IMG/VR virus record: IMGVR_UViG_3300033146_001020
Location: 1-42,014 of that record
Length of the DNA: 42,014 nucleotides
Origin: a virus
Strand: one strand, 5' to 3'
Within the stretch, counting starts at the first letter, position 1. Each line of letters begins with the position of its first letter. This document shows positions 8,001-15,232 of the stretch, piece after piece. The notes beneath the pieces are model-generated. The model saw only the letters and a program-made list of their open reading frames with translations, did no database searches and was not told the origin of the DNA. The translations under genes and the position numbers were made by a program.

Positions 8001-9733
8001 CTAACTATTCCACCTAATTTTACAGTATTAGAAGCTTCGTTTAATCCATTTGTAAATGTATAAGTACTTCCTCCACCGTTATCATCTACATATTTCTTAG
8101 TAGCAGGTTCATAATCTGCATCTGGAGTGAAGATTGTAGTGTTATCAAGTTCTAAAACATTAGATTTTAAAGCTAAGCCACTTAAATCTTGGTCACCTGT
8201 ATTAATACCACTTAAGTTGCCTAAGTTAGTAATATCTGTTGAATCTATATTATGTGCTTGGCTTGCTGTGAATACTGGGTCTGATTCAGTAAAACTTTGT
8301 AAAGCAGAATCTGCTTTATCTAAACTTGTGTTTACACTCGTGTCTAATTTAGATTCATCTATTGAACCTGCTTTTAATACTGCAGTTATGTTTTGTGAAG
8401 TTAAAGTGAAATCTATTTCAGATGAATCTGTTACACTTACATCTCCAGTATTTGTACCTGACTGATTATCAAGATTAGCTTCTTGTGCATCTGTCATGTA
8501 TCTATAATTAGTATCTTCTGATATGTCCCCTGTAGTTAAAATAACTGTACCTGTTTCACCATTAACACTTAACACTGTATCAGTAGGAGTTTGTAATTCA
8601 GTCCAGTCTGACATTGAACCTGCTGAACCTGCGTTATGCATATAAGATTTGTTTTCATCTGTTCTTACACAAACATCTCCTTCTTCAGCTGTTAAAGCTA
8701 ATTGTGCTGCTTCACTAACTGCTACTTGAACAGTTGTTAAAGCAACTGGAGGTAATACTGAACTAGCAATAGTACCAGTGGTAATATTATTTGCATTAGT
8801 ACAATCTGTATTAGGTACATTACTTAATCCTATTTGAGTTTTAGTCACACTATGTGGATTATCTGTTTGTCCTCTGTGTGTATCATTTAATACAACATGA
8901 CTATGGTCTGTTCCATCACTTGTCCTGTGAGTTGTATTTGCACTTACTGCTGAAGTGAAATCTGTATTAGGAACATTTGACAAACCTACTTGGGTTTTAG
9001 TTACAGAGTGAGGATTAGCTACATCGGCTTCGTGAGTTATCAAAGCATCAGAAGTATCAACCTTTCCGTTATCATTTGTATCATATACTGCTTTAGTCAT
9101 ATCCCCAGTAGCCAAACTAGGTTTATTCTTTATATAAGAGTCATCTGCAGTATCTGATTCATTCCAATCAGATTGAACATTGACTTCTGCTCCTGTTTCT
9201 ATTCCAGATAATTTAGTTTCTTCTGCACTTGTAAAAGAAGCAGTGGTATTATCTAAGATAGTTTTATTAGAGTGAGAATGTTTTAAACTTACTGCACTTG
9301 TTAAATCAGTATTAGTTTGGTCATAAGTATCTAATAAAGCTTTATTCACATGAGTATGTTCGTTAGCAACTGCATCTGTAGTATCTAAGTTAGGCACATC
9401 TGCTAAACCAACTTGTGCCTTTGTAACACTATGTGGATTAGTGGTATCTGCTTCATGGGCTATTAAAGCGTCTGAAGTATCAACTTTACCATTATTATTA
9501 GTATCATAAACAGATTTAAGCATATCACCTACTCCTGCACTAGAGTTTTCCCAAGTGTTGGTAGCAGAAACATATTGTATGATTTGTCCATTAGTAGGAC
9601 TTGTTACACTTACATCTCCTAATTCATTTAATATAATCGTAGGATAAGATTCATTGATACTTACTGTAGTAGTATTTTCAGTAATAACTACATCATTTCC
9701 ATCTAATTCTTCTATTACAACTGTTATACCCAT
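5027..9733 (-). CDS. Giant multidomain tail fibre
   Basis: 1568 residues. The N-terminal third carries three copies of the NPHSVTK(A/T)Q(V/I)GL..VPN.D fibre repeat. Two KKYVDDNGGG linkers follow. At about 650-1000 is a right-handed beta-helix module opening with GGDYDTIQAAINA and IYPGTYTEN, as in pectin-lyase-like spikes. A LamG-like sandwich follows (about 1110-1340, FHVDFSDAS...IGEILAFSDTIT). The C-terminal part has TELNILDGA/TELNYVEGV repeats and a compact tip. It is probably the main host-recognition fibre, trimeric by analogy. The beta-helix could be a glycan-cleaving depolymerase, but I see no certain active site. Confidence 0.9.
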   Translation of the reverse strand: MGITVVIEELDGNDVVITENTTTVSINESYPTIILNELGDVSVTSPTNGQIIQYVSATNTWENSSAGVGDMLKSVYDTNNNGKVDTSDALIAHEADTTNPHSVTKAQVGLADVPNLDTTDAVANEHTHVNKALLDTYDQTNTDLTSAVSLKHSHSNKTILDNTTASFTSAEETKLSGIETGAEVNVQSDWNESDTADDSYIKNKPSLATGDMTKAVYDTNDNGKVDTSDALITHEADVANPHSVTKTQVGLSNVPNTDFTSAVSANTTHRTSDGTDHSHVVLNDTHRGQTDNPHSVTKTQIGLSNVPNTDCTNANNITTGTIASSVLPPVALTTVQVAVSEAAQLALTAEEGDVCVRTDENKSYMHNAGSAGSMSDWTELQTPTDTVLSVNGETGTVILTTGDISEDTNYRYMTDAQEANLDNQSGTNTGDVSVTDSSEIDFTLTSQNITAVLKAGSIDESKLDTSVNTSLDKADSALQSFTESDPVFTASQAHNIDSTDITNLGNLSGINTGDQDLSGLALKSNVLELDNTTIFTPDADYEPATKKYVDDNGGGSTYTFTNGLNEASNTVKLGGIVSENTDIELEEDIEFTITSYENTENIVSQLFVDNYEIKLLRTDFDDDIGLVIDEEGALFYDDVNEKGLEYASDYSTNFTDNSLVSKKYVDDNGGGTDYANTIIVAKTGGDYDTIQAAINASTSADKILIYPGTYTENVTTKAGAMTTLVGEGTMGSVVIEANTGTVLTVPSAMMSMAFIKNLKLKSTATGANASKLVYAEGTMTSFNSVSFDYNISNGYTEEIIDLEAGSFIFTGCKFDFDSTGTIGGNISFINSSGAAGYQIMQGFGTMSFASTSADHLHFFKDSSSGHIVIRDFNCDIEATSASYAGHLDFIHSTNSNNIDSINNKVSITTPSGAVGSYGQVYHLAGASGGHIHSTANKITIEGFEGNYIGNINATEQLISHFDDIVAEEGILGTGTYSYVNSPTDGDLQMSGNIIKKLINITTDYDETESWVFGILSANSSTADITATLNPTYFAGIPSGATKTFINAGSTYNLILNPNGATWGGSTQERVIYPGGYMILERVGNEGIIISSKNTSFNIDITSIDNPSFHVDFSDASSVTVDGSNHITNVVDSVNSWNGTPSSATGVEYGITTQNGLNTAKWDTNNTPLSFGNNDINDNTAGRGMTIIAVVKAKNTGDAIMSKYYDATPQREWRFYSSNITIYNNLDASGQEAVVNYSSNYGEWQVLQIEWVPGSKAKAYKNGYLLGTSSYNVTAIPSGTANLLMGASDLTGADFIGEIGEILAFSDTITDDERAAVTSKLGAKWDINVAVYSAADASPFGRNDDTNTIKPLIDNDNLDIGTGTITSGNINGIDVATDVAANTAKVSYPGSADATELNILDGATLTTTELNYVEGVTSSIQTQINAKGTGTMSNVVEDTTPQLGGNLDLNNKSITTEETAGESLVSGNLCYLKSDGKYWKADASADTTCKTELLMCIDTISADATGTFIKLGEFTTTGLTASSLYYVSETAGAITATAPTTSTSIQRIIGTALSTTVLKFNPSSTYIEV

Positions 9734-10086
9734 CTTGTTACCTCTTTACTTAAAGTTACATCTCCATATAACTTTCTGTCTACTGTTGTACTTATAAATG
9801 CTTCTAAATCATATACTCCTTCGCTGAAATTTAAAGCTGCTGTATCTATAGCATTAATATTTAAAGTGATTACTCCATTTGCTTGGTTAGAAGTATCTAT
9901 TCTTCCGTTATCAGAAGTTAATTCTATTAAAGTGGTAGATGCAGGTATCGCTGTTCTAATCTGCATTCTCCAAGAATAACCTGTGAAATCTATTGTAGTA
10001 TCTTGTGTATCATCTGTATAGAAAGTAAGCTTTCTTGTGAAAGTGGTTCCTTGTTCTATTGTTATGTTGTATTTACCTGCAGTCAT
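9724..10086 (-). CDS. Fibre-proximal virion protein
   Basis: 120 residues of beta-rich sequence with the pattern common just upstream of phage fibre genes: a QGTTFTRKLTF start, TGYSWRMQIRT near residue 40, NGVITLNINAIDTAAL, YDLEAF, then a closing YGDVTLSKEVTRW. Families of this type sit at the baseplate or tail-tip to fibre junction. It overlaps the fibre start by 10 nt, consistent with coupled translation. Confidence 0.75.
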   Translation of the reverse strand: MTAGKYNITIEQGTTFTRKLTFYTDDTQDTTIDFTGYSWRMQIRTAIPASTTLIELTSDNGRIDTSNQANGVITLNINAIDTAALNFSEGVYDLEAFISTTVDRKLYGDVTLSKEVTRWV

Positions 10087-10096
10087 TTTAATCTCC

Positions 10097-10330
10097 TTAT
10101 TTAGTATATATGTTCTCTAAACTATCTTTTGTAATATATAGTTTTGTTATTTGATAAAACTGTTGAAGGAAAGGACAATATTTCTCTGCTCTTTCCATCT
10201 GGTTTATCGCTTTCTTTCTATTTTTGTAATTATGATTTGTTTTTACTTCAACCAATACAGCCCTTGTGTAACCTGGTTTATAAGCAACAACATCTAACTC
10301 CCCACAAGCTAGGTCTGTTTTATATTCCAT
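10097..10330 (-). CDS. Small PD-(D/E)XK nuclease-like protein (start uncertain)
   Basis: 77 residues from the only ATG. GELDVVAYKPG at about 10-20 and VLVEVKTN at about 25-32 supply the Asp and E-x-K metal-binding pair of the PD-(D/E)XK fold, as in VRR-NUC and resolvase-like enzymes. QMERA near residue 45 is a typical following helix. The open frame continues upstream to 10438 and encodes a helix (HDHICDLVQKELESRGF) that looks like the missing first helix of the fold, but it contains no ATG, GTG or TTG. The functional protein is therefore probably longer and starts by frameshift or at an unusual codon. Confidence 0.65.
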   Translation of the reverse strand: MEYKTDLACGELDVVAYKPGYTRAVLVEVKTNHNYKNRKKAINQMERAEKYCPFLQQFYQITKLYITKDSLENIYTK

Positions 10331-10409
10331 ATGGTCAAGTGTTTTGAATCCTCTTGATTCTAATTCTTTTTGTACTAAGTCACATATATGGTCATGACGT
10401 AATACTCCT

Positions 10410-10682
10410 TTATCTTTTTTCTTTCGTCTCGTTGTGATTCATCCCTTTGTATTTATATCCAATCTGAGGTTTATGTACTTGATAAGTTAATATTCCTTCT
10501 TTAGTAATATAATACTTTGCTTTATATCCATTTCTATGATATATCTTTAATTCTTCTTCTATAAGTGTTGCTGCATTAACTGTGCTGTCATGGTATTTAA
10601 GATACAGAAGATTTATCATAAACTCTGCTTTATCTATTTGGGTTAAATCCTCTGTTACTTTGTCAATGCTTTTTTGTTCCAT
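10410..10682 (-). CDS. Hypothetical protein (90 aa) upstream of the nuclease
   Basis: Start taken at ATG 10682; the frame is open from a GTG at 10745 but that would overlap a Cys-rich frame. Helical N-terminus, then YYITKEGILTYQVHKPQIGYKYKG near the end. It ends TAAAGGAG: the stop lies in a strong ribosome-binding sequence whose downstream frame is that of the nuclease. No family recognised. Confidence 0.55.
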   Translation of the reverse strand: MEQKSIDKVTEDLTQIDKAEFMINLLYLKYHDSTVNAATLIEEELKIYHRNGYKAKYYITKEGILTYQVHKPQIGYKYKGMNHNETKEKR

Positions 10683-10770
10683 ATTCTTTATGCCAACACT
10701 CATCACATAATGTTTCTTGTATGTTGCTATTACAAGTTGCACCACAACTACAAGCTATTCTAAATATCAA
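10663..10770 (-). CDS. Possible 35-residue zinc-ribbon miniprotein (TTG start)
   Basis: In this frame a TTG overlaps the stop of the upstream gene (TTGA), then CSCGATC at residues 7-13 and CDECWH at 22-27 give a CxCxxxC...CxxCWH pattern that looks like a zinc site. The alternative frame across the same bases has no such pattern. No ATG and no clear ribosome-binding site, so expression would depend on coupling to the upstream gene. Confidence 0.4.
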   Translation of the reverse strand: MIFRIACSCGATCNSNIQETLCDECWHKEYGTKKH

Positions 10771-11627
10771 TATTTTATGTACTCGTTATCTTGGTCAAAA
10801 CTATACTGGATAACATAAAACTGATTATTCATCATGGTATATTTCTTTTTCCAGTCTAAAGCAAATTGATTTTCCATGTATGTAGTCTCTATCGGAACAA
10901 AATCATTTACATCTTGACCTCTTATCCAAGTTAAGATTGCATGAGTTCCTCCGTTTCTTATACCTACTATCATTCCTCTGAGTCTTTTTATTTCAGTAGG
11001 ATAATATTTTAAAAGTAATTCTATAATTAATACATATTTAAAGACCATGAATCCATCACAATCATCTAGTTTACCTGATTTTATATTATTATATATTTGT
11101 CTGAAACTTGCCCAGAAGTCTGCTTTGTTATAATTCTTTTGGTCAGTAATGTACCATTCTTTTGAAGGAAATTTCTTTATAAAAGCTAGGTTAAAATAAT
11201 ATAACAATTCATCTGCATTATTATGATTGATTTTATCATGTTTGAACTTTAACATTTTATCTATAAAGTTCCAAGCTAATTCAGCTTCTGATTTAGTATA
11301 TCTTAATTTCCTAGATGGTCTGAACTTAACCCCTCTGAAATTATAATACTTAGTTATAGGTTTTGTATTAGTTGTAAGAAACTTCATAAAGTTCTCAAAA
11401 CTAGAATGAATATTAATCTTTTCTAAATCATATTTAAGGTCTAATACTTCTGTTTCTAATTCAATTATCTTAGCTTTCTTAGTTTTAATATAATCTACAT
11501 CAGCTTCATGTTGAACTGTCCATTCAGTTATCTTAACTTTTAAAGCAAAGATTTCATCTAATGAAGGTTGATTATCACTCTTTTGTATCTTAATATACTG
11601 TTCCTTAAACCAATTTAGTATTTTCAT
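10767..11627 (-). CDS. Transglutaminase/papain-like cysteine peptidase domain protein
   Basis: 286 residues. A coiled-coil N-terminus (about 25-75) precedes a C-terminal domain with a plausible catalytic set: Cys190 in LDDCDGFMVFKY at a helix start, His229 in GGTHAILTWI, and Glu247 in FVPIETTY where the family usually has Asp. This is the order and spacing of transglutaminase-like (BTLCP-type) peptidases. Within the tail module it could cut cell-envelope peptides during entry or at lysis; pseudomurein endopeptidases of methanogen viruses are also of this superfamily, though no pseudomurein-binding repeat is seen. Overlaps the neighbouring virion gene by 4 nt. Confidence 0.65.
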   Translation of the reverse strand: MKILNWFKEQYIKIQKSDNQPSLDEIFALKVKITEWTVQHEADVDYIKTKKAKIIELETEVLDLKYDLEKINIHSSFENFMKFLTTNTKPITKYYNFRGVKFRPSRKLRYTKSEAELAWNFIDKMLKFKHDKINHNNADELLYYFNLAFIKKFPSKEWYITDQKNYNKADFWASFRQIYNNIKSGKLDDCDGFMVFKYVLIIELLLKYYPTEIKRLRGMIVGIRNGGTHAILTWIRGQDVNDFVPIETTYMENQFALDWKKKYTMMNNQFYVIQYSFDQDNEYIKY

Positions 11628-12535
11628 TGTGCGCCCACATAAAATCCTTTGATACTTGGATAACCTGCTGTTGGACTAGTAGTTTTAGGGATTAATTTTA
11701 CTATTAAAGTATTTGGTTCAGAAGTAAAAGCAGTAAAACTACTTATTTCAGGTGAAGGGTTCATTGAATCTAACCAACCTATGTCTTGTTTTACATTATC
11801 ATATTCATAAAAATCAATAGATAAAATTCCTATTTCATTAGGGCTAGATGTACAATCTATTGTCCAACCAGAATCAGTTGTACTTCCTGTAATTGTTTCA
11901 TGGAAATTCCCTACACTACTCATAGATTTAGTTTGATTGTTAAACTCAATTGGTGAACTAAAAGTAGCTACTTGTCCTGAAATAGTGGCATTTTGACCAT
12001 CTATTGTTATAGATGTAATAGTGGAACTTGCACTAAAAGTTATACTTTTTAATTTTATTTTTCTGTTTACTGTAAGATTCCATAAAACATCATTTGCATT
12101 AGAAGTATTTTCATCAGTATAAAATGTAGCAGTTGAAGATGAAGAATTATAATCTCTTTCTTGCAATTTATATTGTATATCTGCTCCTGTTTCCCAATCT
12201 TCTAAAAATGGAACTCCTATGACACTTGATACTGTGTCAGAGAAAGTTCCTGATGGAATATCATGAGTTATCAAATCCTCTCCTGTTCCGTCTACTTTAT
12301 ACTTATTTGTATCAAAAGTTGCATCAGTATTATAAGTATCCACACTACTATTTCTACCACCTACTGAAGTATAAGCTTCTCCCCACCCCTCAATTTGACC
12401 AGCTGAATAAACTCCTATTCTATCAAATAATTGTCTTATATGATTCAACCCTAAGATTGTAAATGTTGCATTTGTATTAGTATTTACTTCTGTTGCCTTT
12501 GCTTTTGTATTTGCTACGAATTTAGTTAATGTCAT
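11624..12535 (-). CDS. Tail-tip/baseplate virion protein, beta-rich
   Basis: 303 residues. It begins TLTKFVANTKAKATEVNTN, a short helical start typical of tail appendage subunits, followed by Ser/Thr/Asn-rich beta sequence resembling a jelly-roll or Ig-like fold. No enzymatic motif. Its place between tail-hub and peptidase genes suggests a distal structural role or adhesin. Confidence 0.65.
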   Translation of the reverse strand: MTLTKFVANTKAKATEVNTNTNATFTILGLNHIRQLFDRIGVYSAGQIEGWGEAYTSVGGRNSSVDTYNTDATFDTNKYKVDGTGEDLITHDIPSGTFSDTVSSVIGVPFLEDWETGADIQYKLQERDYNSSSSTATFYTDENTSNANDVLWNLTVNRKIKLKSITFSASSTITSITIDGQNATISGQVATFSSPIEFNNQTKSMSSVGNFHETITGSTTDSGWTIDCTSSPNEIGILSIDFYEYDNVKQDIGWLDSMNPSPEISSFTAFTSEPNTLIVKLIPKTTSPTAGYPSIKGFYVGAQ

Positions 12536-12537
12536 TT

Positions 12538-13170
12538 TTATGAATAACTTACTTTAACTTGTGTGATTGTTGAAGTAGTTGTTCCTCCTAATATTTTATA
12601 TTTGATTCCTGTTGTACTATTGTTTGTGAATGTATGTTCTGTTGCTGAAGTAACTTCTTCCCAATTACTCCCCCCATCTGCACTTAAATATAAAGTATCA
12701 TCTGAATCTGAACCTGTTACAGTTAATGTAGCTTTTGTATACAATGTATTATTTGCAGCTATTATCTTTGAAATTAATACTTCTCCTGATGCAAATGTGT
12801 AATCATAATCTGAGGAGTAATCCCCTGTTCCAGTTGAATTATCTTCATCAACAAACCTATTAGTTTCAAAAGCATCTTCAAAAGTATTGTTATAATTAAT
12901 TACTCTTATCCAAGTTTTTGAAGTATATCCATCCATATCATTATCTCCACTCCAATTAAAATCATCCCAATCTCCTTGATTATCGTCATCCCAAAATAAA
13001 GTAGTTCCATCTAAATCATTTTCAGAGATAATTATAGTTCTTGTTTCTGGAGTTAAATTAACATCTGTTTGTTCTCCAAAACCTGATTCATCCCCATATC
13101 CTAATACATCATCTTTAACTTGATTTGTATTTTTATTCAAGTTTCCAATGGCAGAAGCTAAATTAGACAA
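12538..13170 (-). CDS. Virion appendage protein, Asp/Asn-rich
   Basis: 210 residues. A short helical N-terminus (ASAIGNLNKNTNQVKDDVL) precedes a domain very rich in Asp, Asn, Gly and Trp (WDDDNQGDWDDFNWSGDND near 80-95), probably calcium-binding beta structure. The C-terminal half is Thr/Ser-rich beta. Probably a baseplate or fibre-attachment component. Separated by one base from its neighbour. Confidence 0.6.
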   Translation of the reverse strand: MSNLASAIGNLNKNTNQVKDDVLGYGDESGFGEQTDVNLTPETRTIIISENDLDGTTLFWDDDNQGDWDDFNWSGDNDMDGYTSKTWIRVINYNNTFEDAFETNRFVDEDNSTGTGDYSSDYDYTFASGEVLISKIIAANNTLYTKATLTVTGSDSDDTLYLSADGGSNWEEVTSATEHTFTNNSTTGIKYKILGGTTTSTITQVKVSYS

Positions 13171-13171
13171 T

Positions 13172-13525
13172 TTATTTTACCCTCACAATATAAGTTATAT
13201 CATATTCAAAACTTGAAGTCTTTTCAAAGGCAATAATAGACTGACATCCATACATATCTCCTGCACTTGCTGCATTAAATAATCCTGTTTCTGCAATATA
13301 TGTACTATTTCCTTGTGCTGTTGTTAAAGTGGCAGTCATTTCCACAGTTTGAGCTTGTAAATTGGTACTTGTTATTGCATTTCTTATGGTTTCAGTTCCA
13401 AGAGAGGTACTGTTTTCTGTTAAAGTAGATGTTCCAGTACCAAAAGCAATATGTGAAGGTTTAGTTAAAGTTCCAGTTGTAATTGATTCTGCTATTTTCT
13501 TTTTAAATGTTGTTGTACTTACCAT
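13172..13525 (-). CDS. Tail-tip protein (TxFGTGT...EIGLF-like family)
   Basis: 117 residues with the pattern IAFGTGTSTLT...LGTETIRNAI...TATLTT...YIAETGLFNA, which recurs in proteins that precede tail fibres or collars in many phages. Probably a baseplate/fibre adaptor. Its ATG overlaps the stop of the preceding hub gene by one base. Confidence 0.7.
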   Translation of the reverse strand: MVSTTTFKKKIAESITTGTLTKPSHIAFGTGTSTLTENSTSLGTETIRNAITSTNLQAQTVEMTATLTTAQGNSTYIAETGLFNAASAGDMYGCQSIIAFEKTSSFEYDITYIVRVK

Positions 13526-14766
13526 TATATTTCTCCTTCTAATTCATAATCAACTGTATAATCTGTATAAGTTATACTTGTAACTCTCATATTTAAATGA
13601 AGAATATTATAACTTGGGAAATTACAATCAACTAATTCTAATAATCCTTTGTCTTTATTAAATGGCATAGTCACATTTGCTGTAATAACTCCATCTATTA
13701 ATTGTGCTAAATATGCATCTCCTAATAATTTACCTAGTATTCTTGCTTGTTGAATGATTGCAGTTTCATAATCATTATCATCAGCACAAACAGTACCAAA
13801 AGTTGTAGTATAAGGGTAAGATGCATCTTTAGGAAATCTATAAGATTTATCAAAATCACTTGTATTTGTTTTTTCTTCTAATAACATTATATTTCCTGCC
13901 AAAGTATTAGCATTAGTATAATATTTCCATTTTGCACCATTTTTATTACTACTTGGATAATTAAATGAATATGTTCTAATCCTTTTTCCTGAAGGACTTA
14001 ATCCACAATAAATAGATAAACTATTAATAATCTTCTGGTTATTTGGTTTAACCTTTAAACTATTTGTTTCTTCTTCATCTAATGTTGAATCTGGTTCACC
14101 ATCTAAATTATTCTTTTTCCAAATTAACTTATTTTCTTTATTAATATAATATGAATAATTTCCATCTCCAGTTGAAGTATTTGCACTGTATTTTTCAAAG
14201 ATAAGATTCATAGGTTTATAAAATTCTCCTTTTACTTCTAAATCAGGGAAATCATTCCCTTTTGAGTTCTTACCTGCAACTTCACTACTTGTAGGATTAT
14301 TTGTATCCCAAGTTATTTGATAATTTTTATTATATCTATTATGGAAATCTAATGCTAATTGTAATATTTCTAATGAATTTTTATTTGTTTCCGAATCTAA
14401 AAAGGTTAATCCTTCTAAAAATTGTTCTGTGATAGATTTCCCCTGCACATATAAAATATTGTTTTGTGCATTTGTAAGATTAGTATTATTAACAACTCCT
14501 GTAAATATTAAATCATTTGAAGTGACTGTTGTTGAATTAATTACATAATAAAATTCTATTTTGTCAGTAGGTTCTATTGTAATTCCATTAGTAAATAATT
14601 CATTATTATTATTTTGTATGCTAAAATTGAATGTGTCTTTCTTTGAACCTGAATTTAAAACTATCTTTTTATTAAATGAACCATTTAATGTGATATAAGA
14701 AGTTTCCCAACCTCCTTGTTTTTCATCACTTCTTTTATATAATCTTAATTCTGTAAAAACATACAT
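13525..14766 (-). CDS. Tail hub / tail-associated protein (gp27-like)
   Basis: 413 residues. An N-terminal beta-barrel with KDTFNFSIQN (about 45) and DLIFTGVV (about 85), a middle region with the coat-like KSITEQFL motif, and a beta-rich C-terminus with AIIQQARILGKLLGDAY (about 345) followed by VTSITYTDY. This arrangement is typical of gp27/late-control-D hub proteins that cap the tail tube. It follows the tape measure and a small virion protein, the expected location. No lysozyme domain is fused, unlike many Tal proteins. Confidence 0.75.
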   Translation of the reverse strand: MYVFTELRLYKRSDEKQGGWETSYITLNGSFNKKIVLNSGSKKDTFNFSIQNNNNELFTNGITIEPTDKIEFYYVINSTTVTSNDLIFTGVVNNTNLTNAQNNILYVQGKSITEQFLEGLTFLDSETNKNSLEILQLALDFHNRYNKNYQITWDTNNPTSSEVAGKNSKGNDFPDLEVKGEFYKPMNLIFEKYSANTSTGDGNYSYYINKENKLIWKKNNLDGEPDSTLDEEETNSLKVKPNNQKIINSLSIYCGLSPSGKRIRTYSFNYPSSNKNGAKWKYYTNANTLAGNIMLLEEKTNTSDFDKSYRFPKDASYPYTTTFGTVCADDNDYETAIIQQARILGKLLGDAYLAQLIDGVITANVTMPFNKDKGLLELVDCNFPSYNILHLNMRVTSITYTDYTVDYELEGEI

Positions 14767-15231
14767 TTATGCTGTCTCCGTTAAAGTTAATGAATATCTC
14801 CATAAATAAGCTACATCTGAATCCTTTGCATCTATATCTATTTTAAAATCATTTATAACTACTTTTACATATTGGCTTGTTGTTGCTGCAGTTGTACTTT
14901 CTGCACCTATTAAATAAGTTGGTTTATCTCCTGTGTTCACTTTTAAATATAAAGTATTAGGAGTGGTATTATCATATTTTATTTTAGCAAAATCTATTAA
15001 ATACTTTTGTGAGATTAAATTAGTATCTGTTGAATTAGTATCAATAAACCCTGAAATATTTATTTTTGGGTTTTCAAATCCTGCATATTGTGTTTCTACT
15101 AATTCAAATTTATTAACTAATGGTGCAGACCTTGTTAAATTATTATAAGAATAAGTTAATTTAGCACCTAATAAACTTACTTCATTCCCTGAATTAATAT
15201 TTGTGTTTTTAAGTTTAATGTCATCTGCCAT
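14767..15231 (-). CDS. Distal tail protein candidate
   Basis: 154 residues, immediately downstream of the tape measure. Beta-rich with a conserved-looking start (TNINSGNEVSLLGAKLTYSY) and end (VAYLWRYSLTLTETA). In siphoviruses the gene after the tape measure usually encodes the distal tail (Dit) ring. This one is shorter than most Dit proteins, so the call rests on position and fold-like pattern. Confidence 0.6.
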   Translation of the reverse strand: MADDIKLKNTNINSGNEVSLLGAKLTYSYNNLTRSAPLVNKFELVETQYAGFENPKINISGFIDTNSTDTNLISQKYLIDFAKIKYDNTTPNTLYLKVNTGDKPTYLIGAESTTAATTSQYVKVVINDFKIDIDAKDSDVAYLWRYSLTLTETA

Positions 15232-15232
15232 T

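Noticed and set aside
5589-8465. Plus-strand frames of about 112 codons inside the fibre gene
   Set aside because: They are antisense shadows of the repetitive Thr/Ser/Asn-rich fibre and have no ribosome-binding site.
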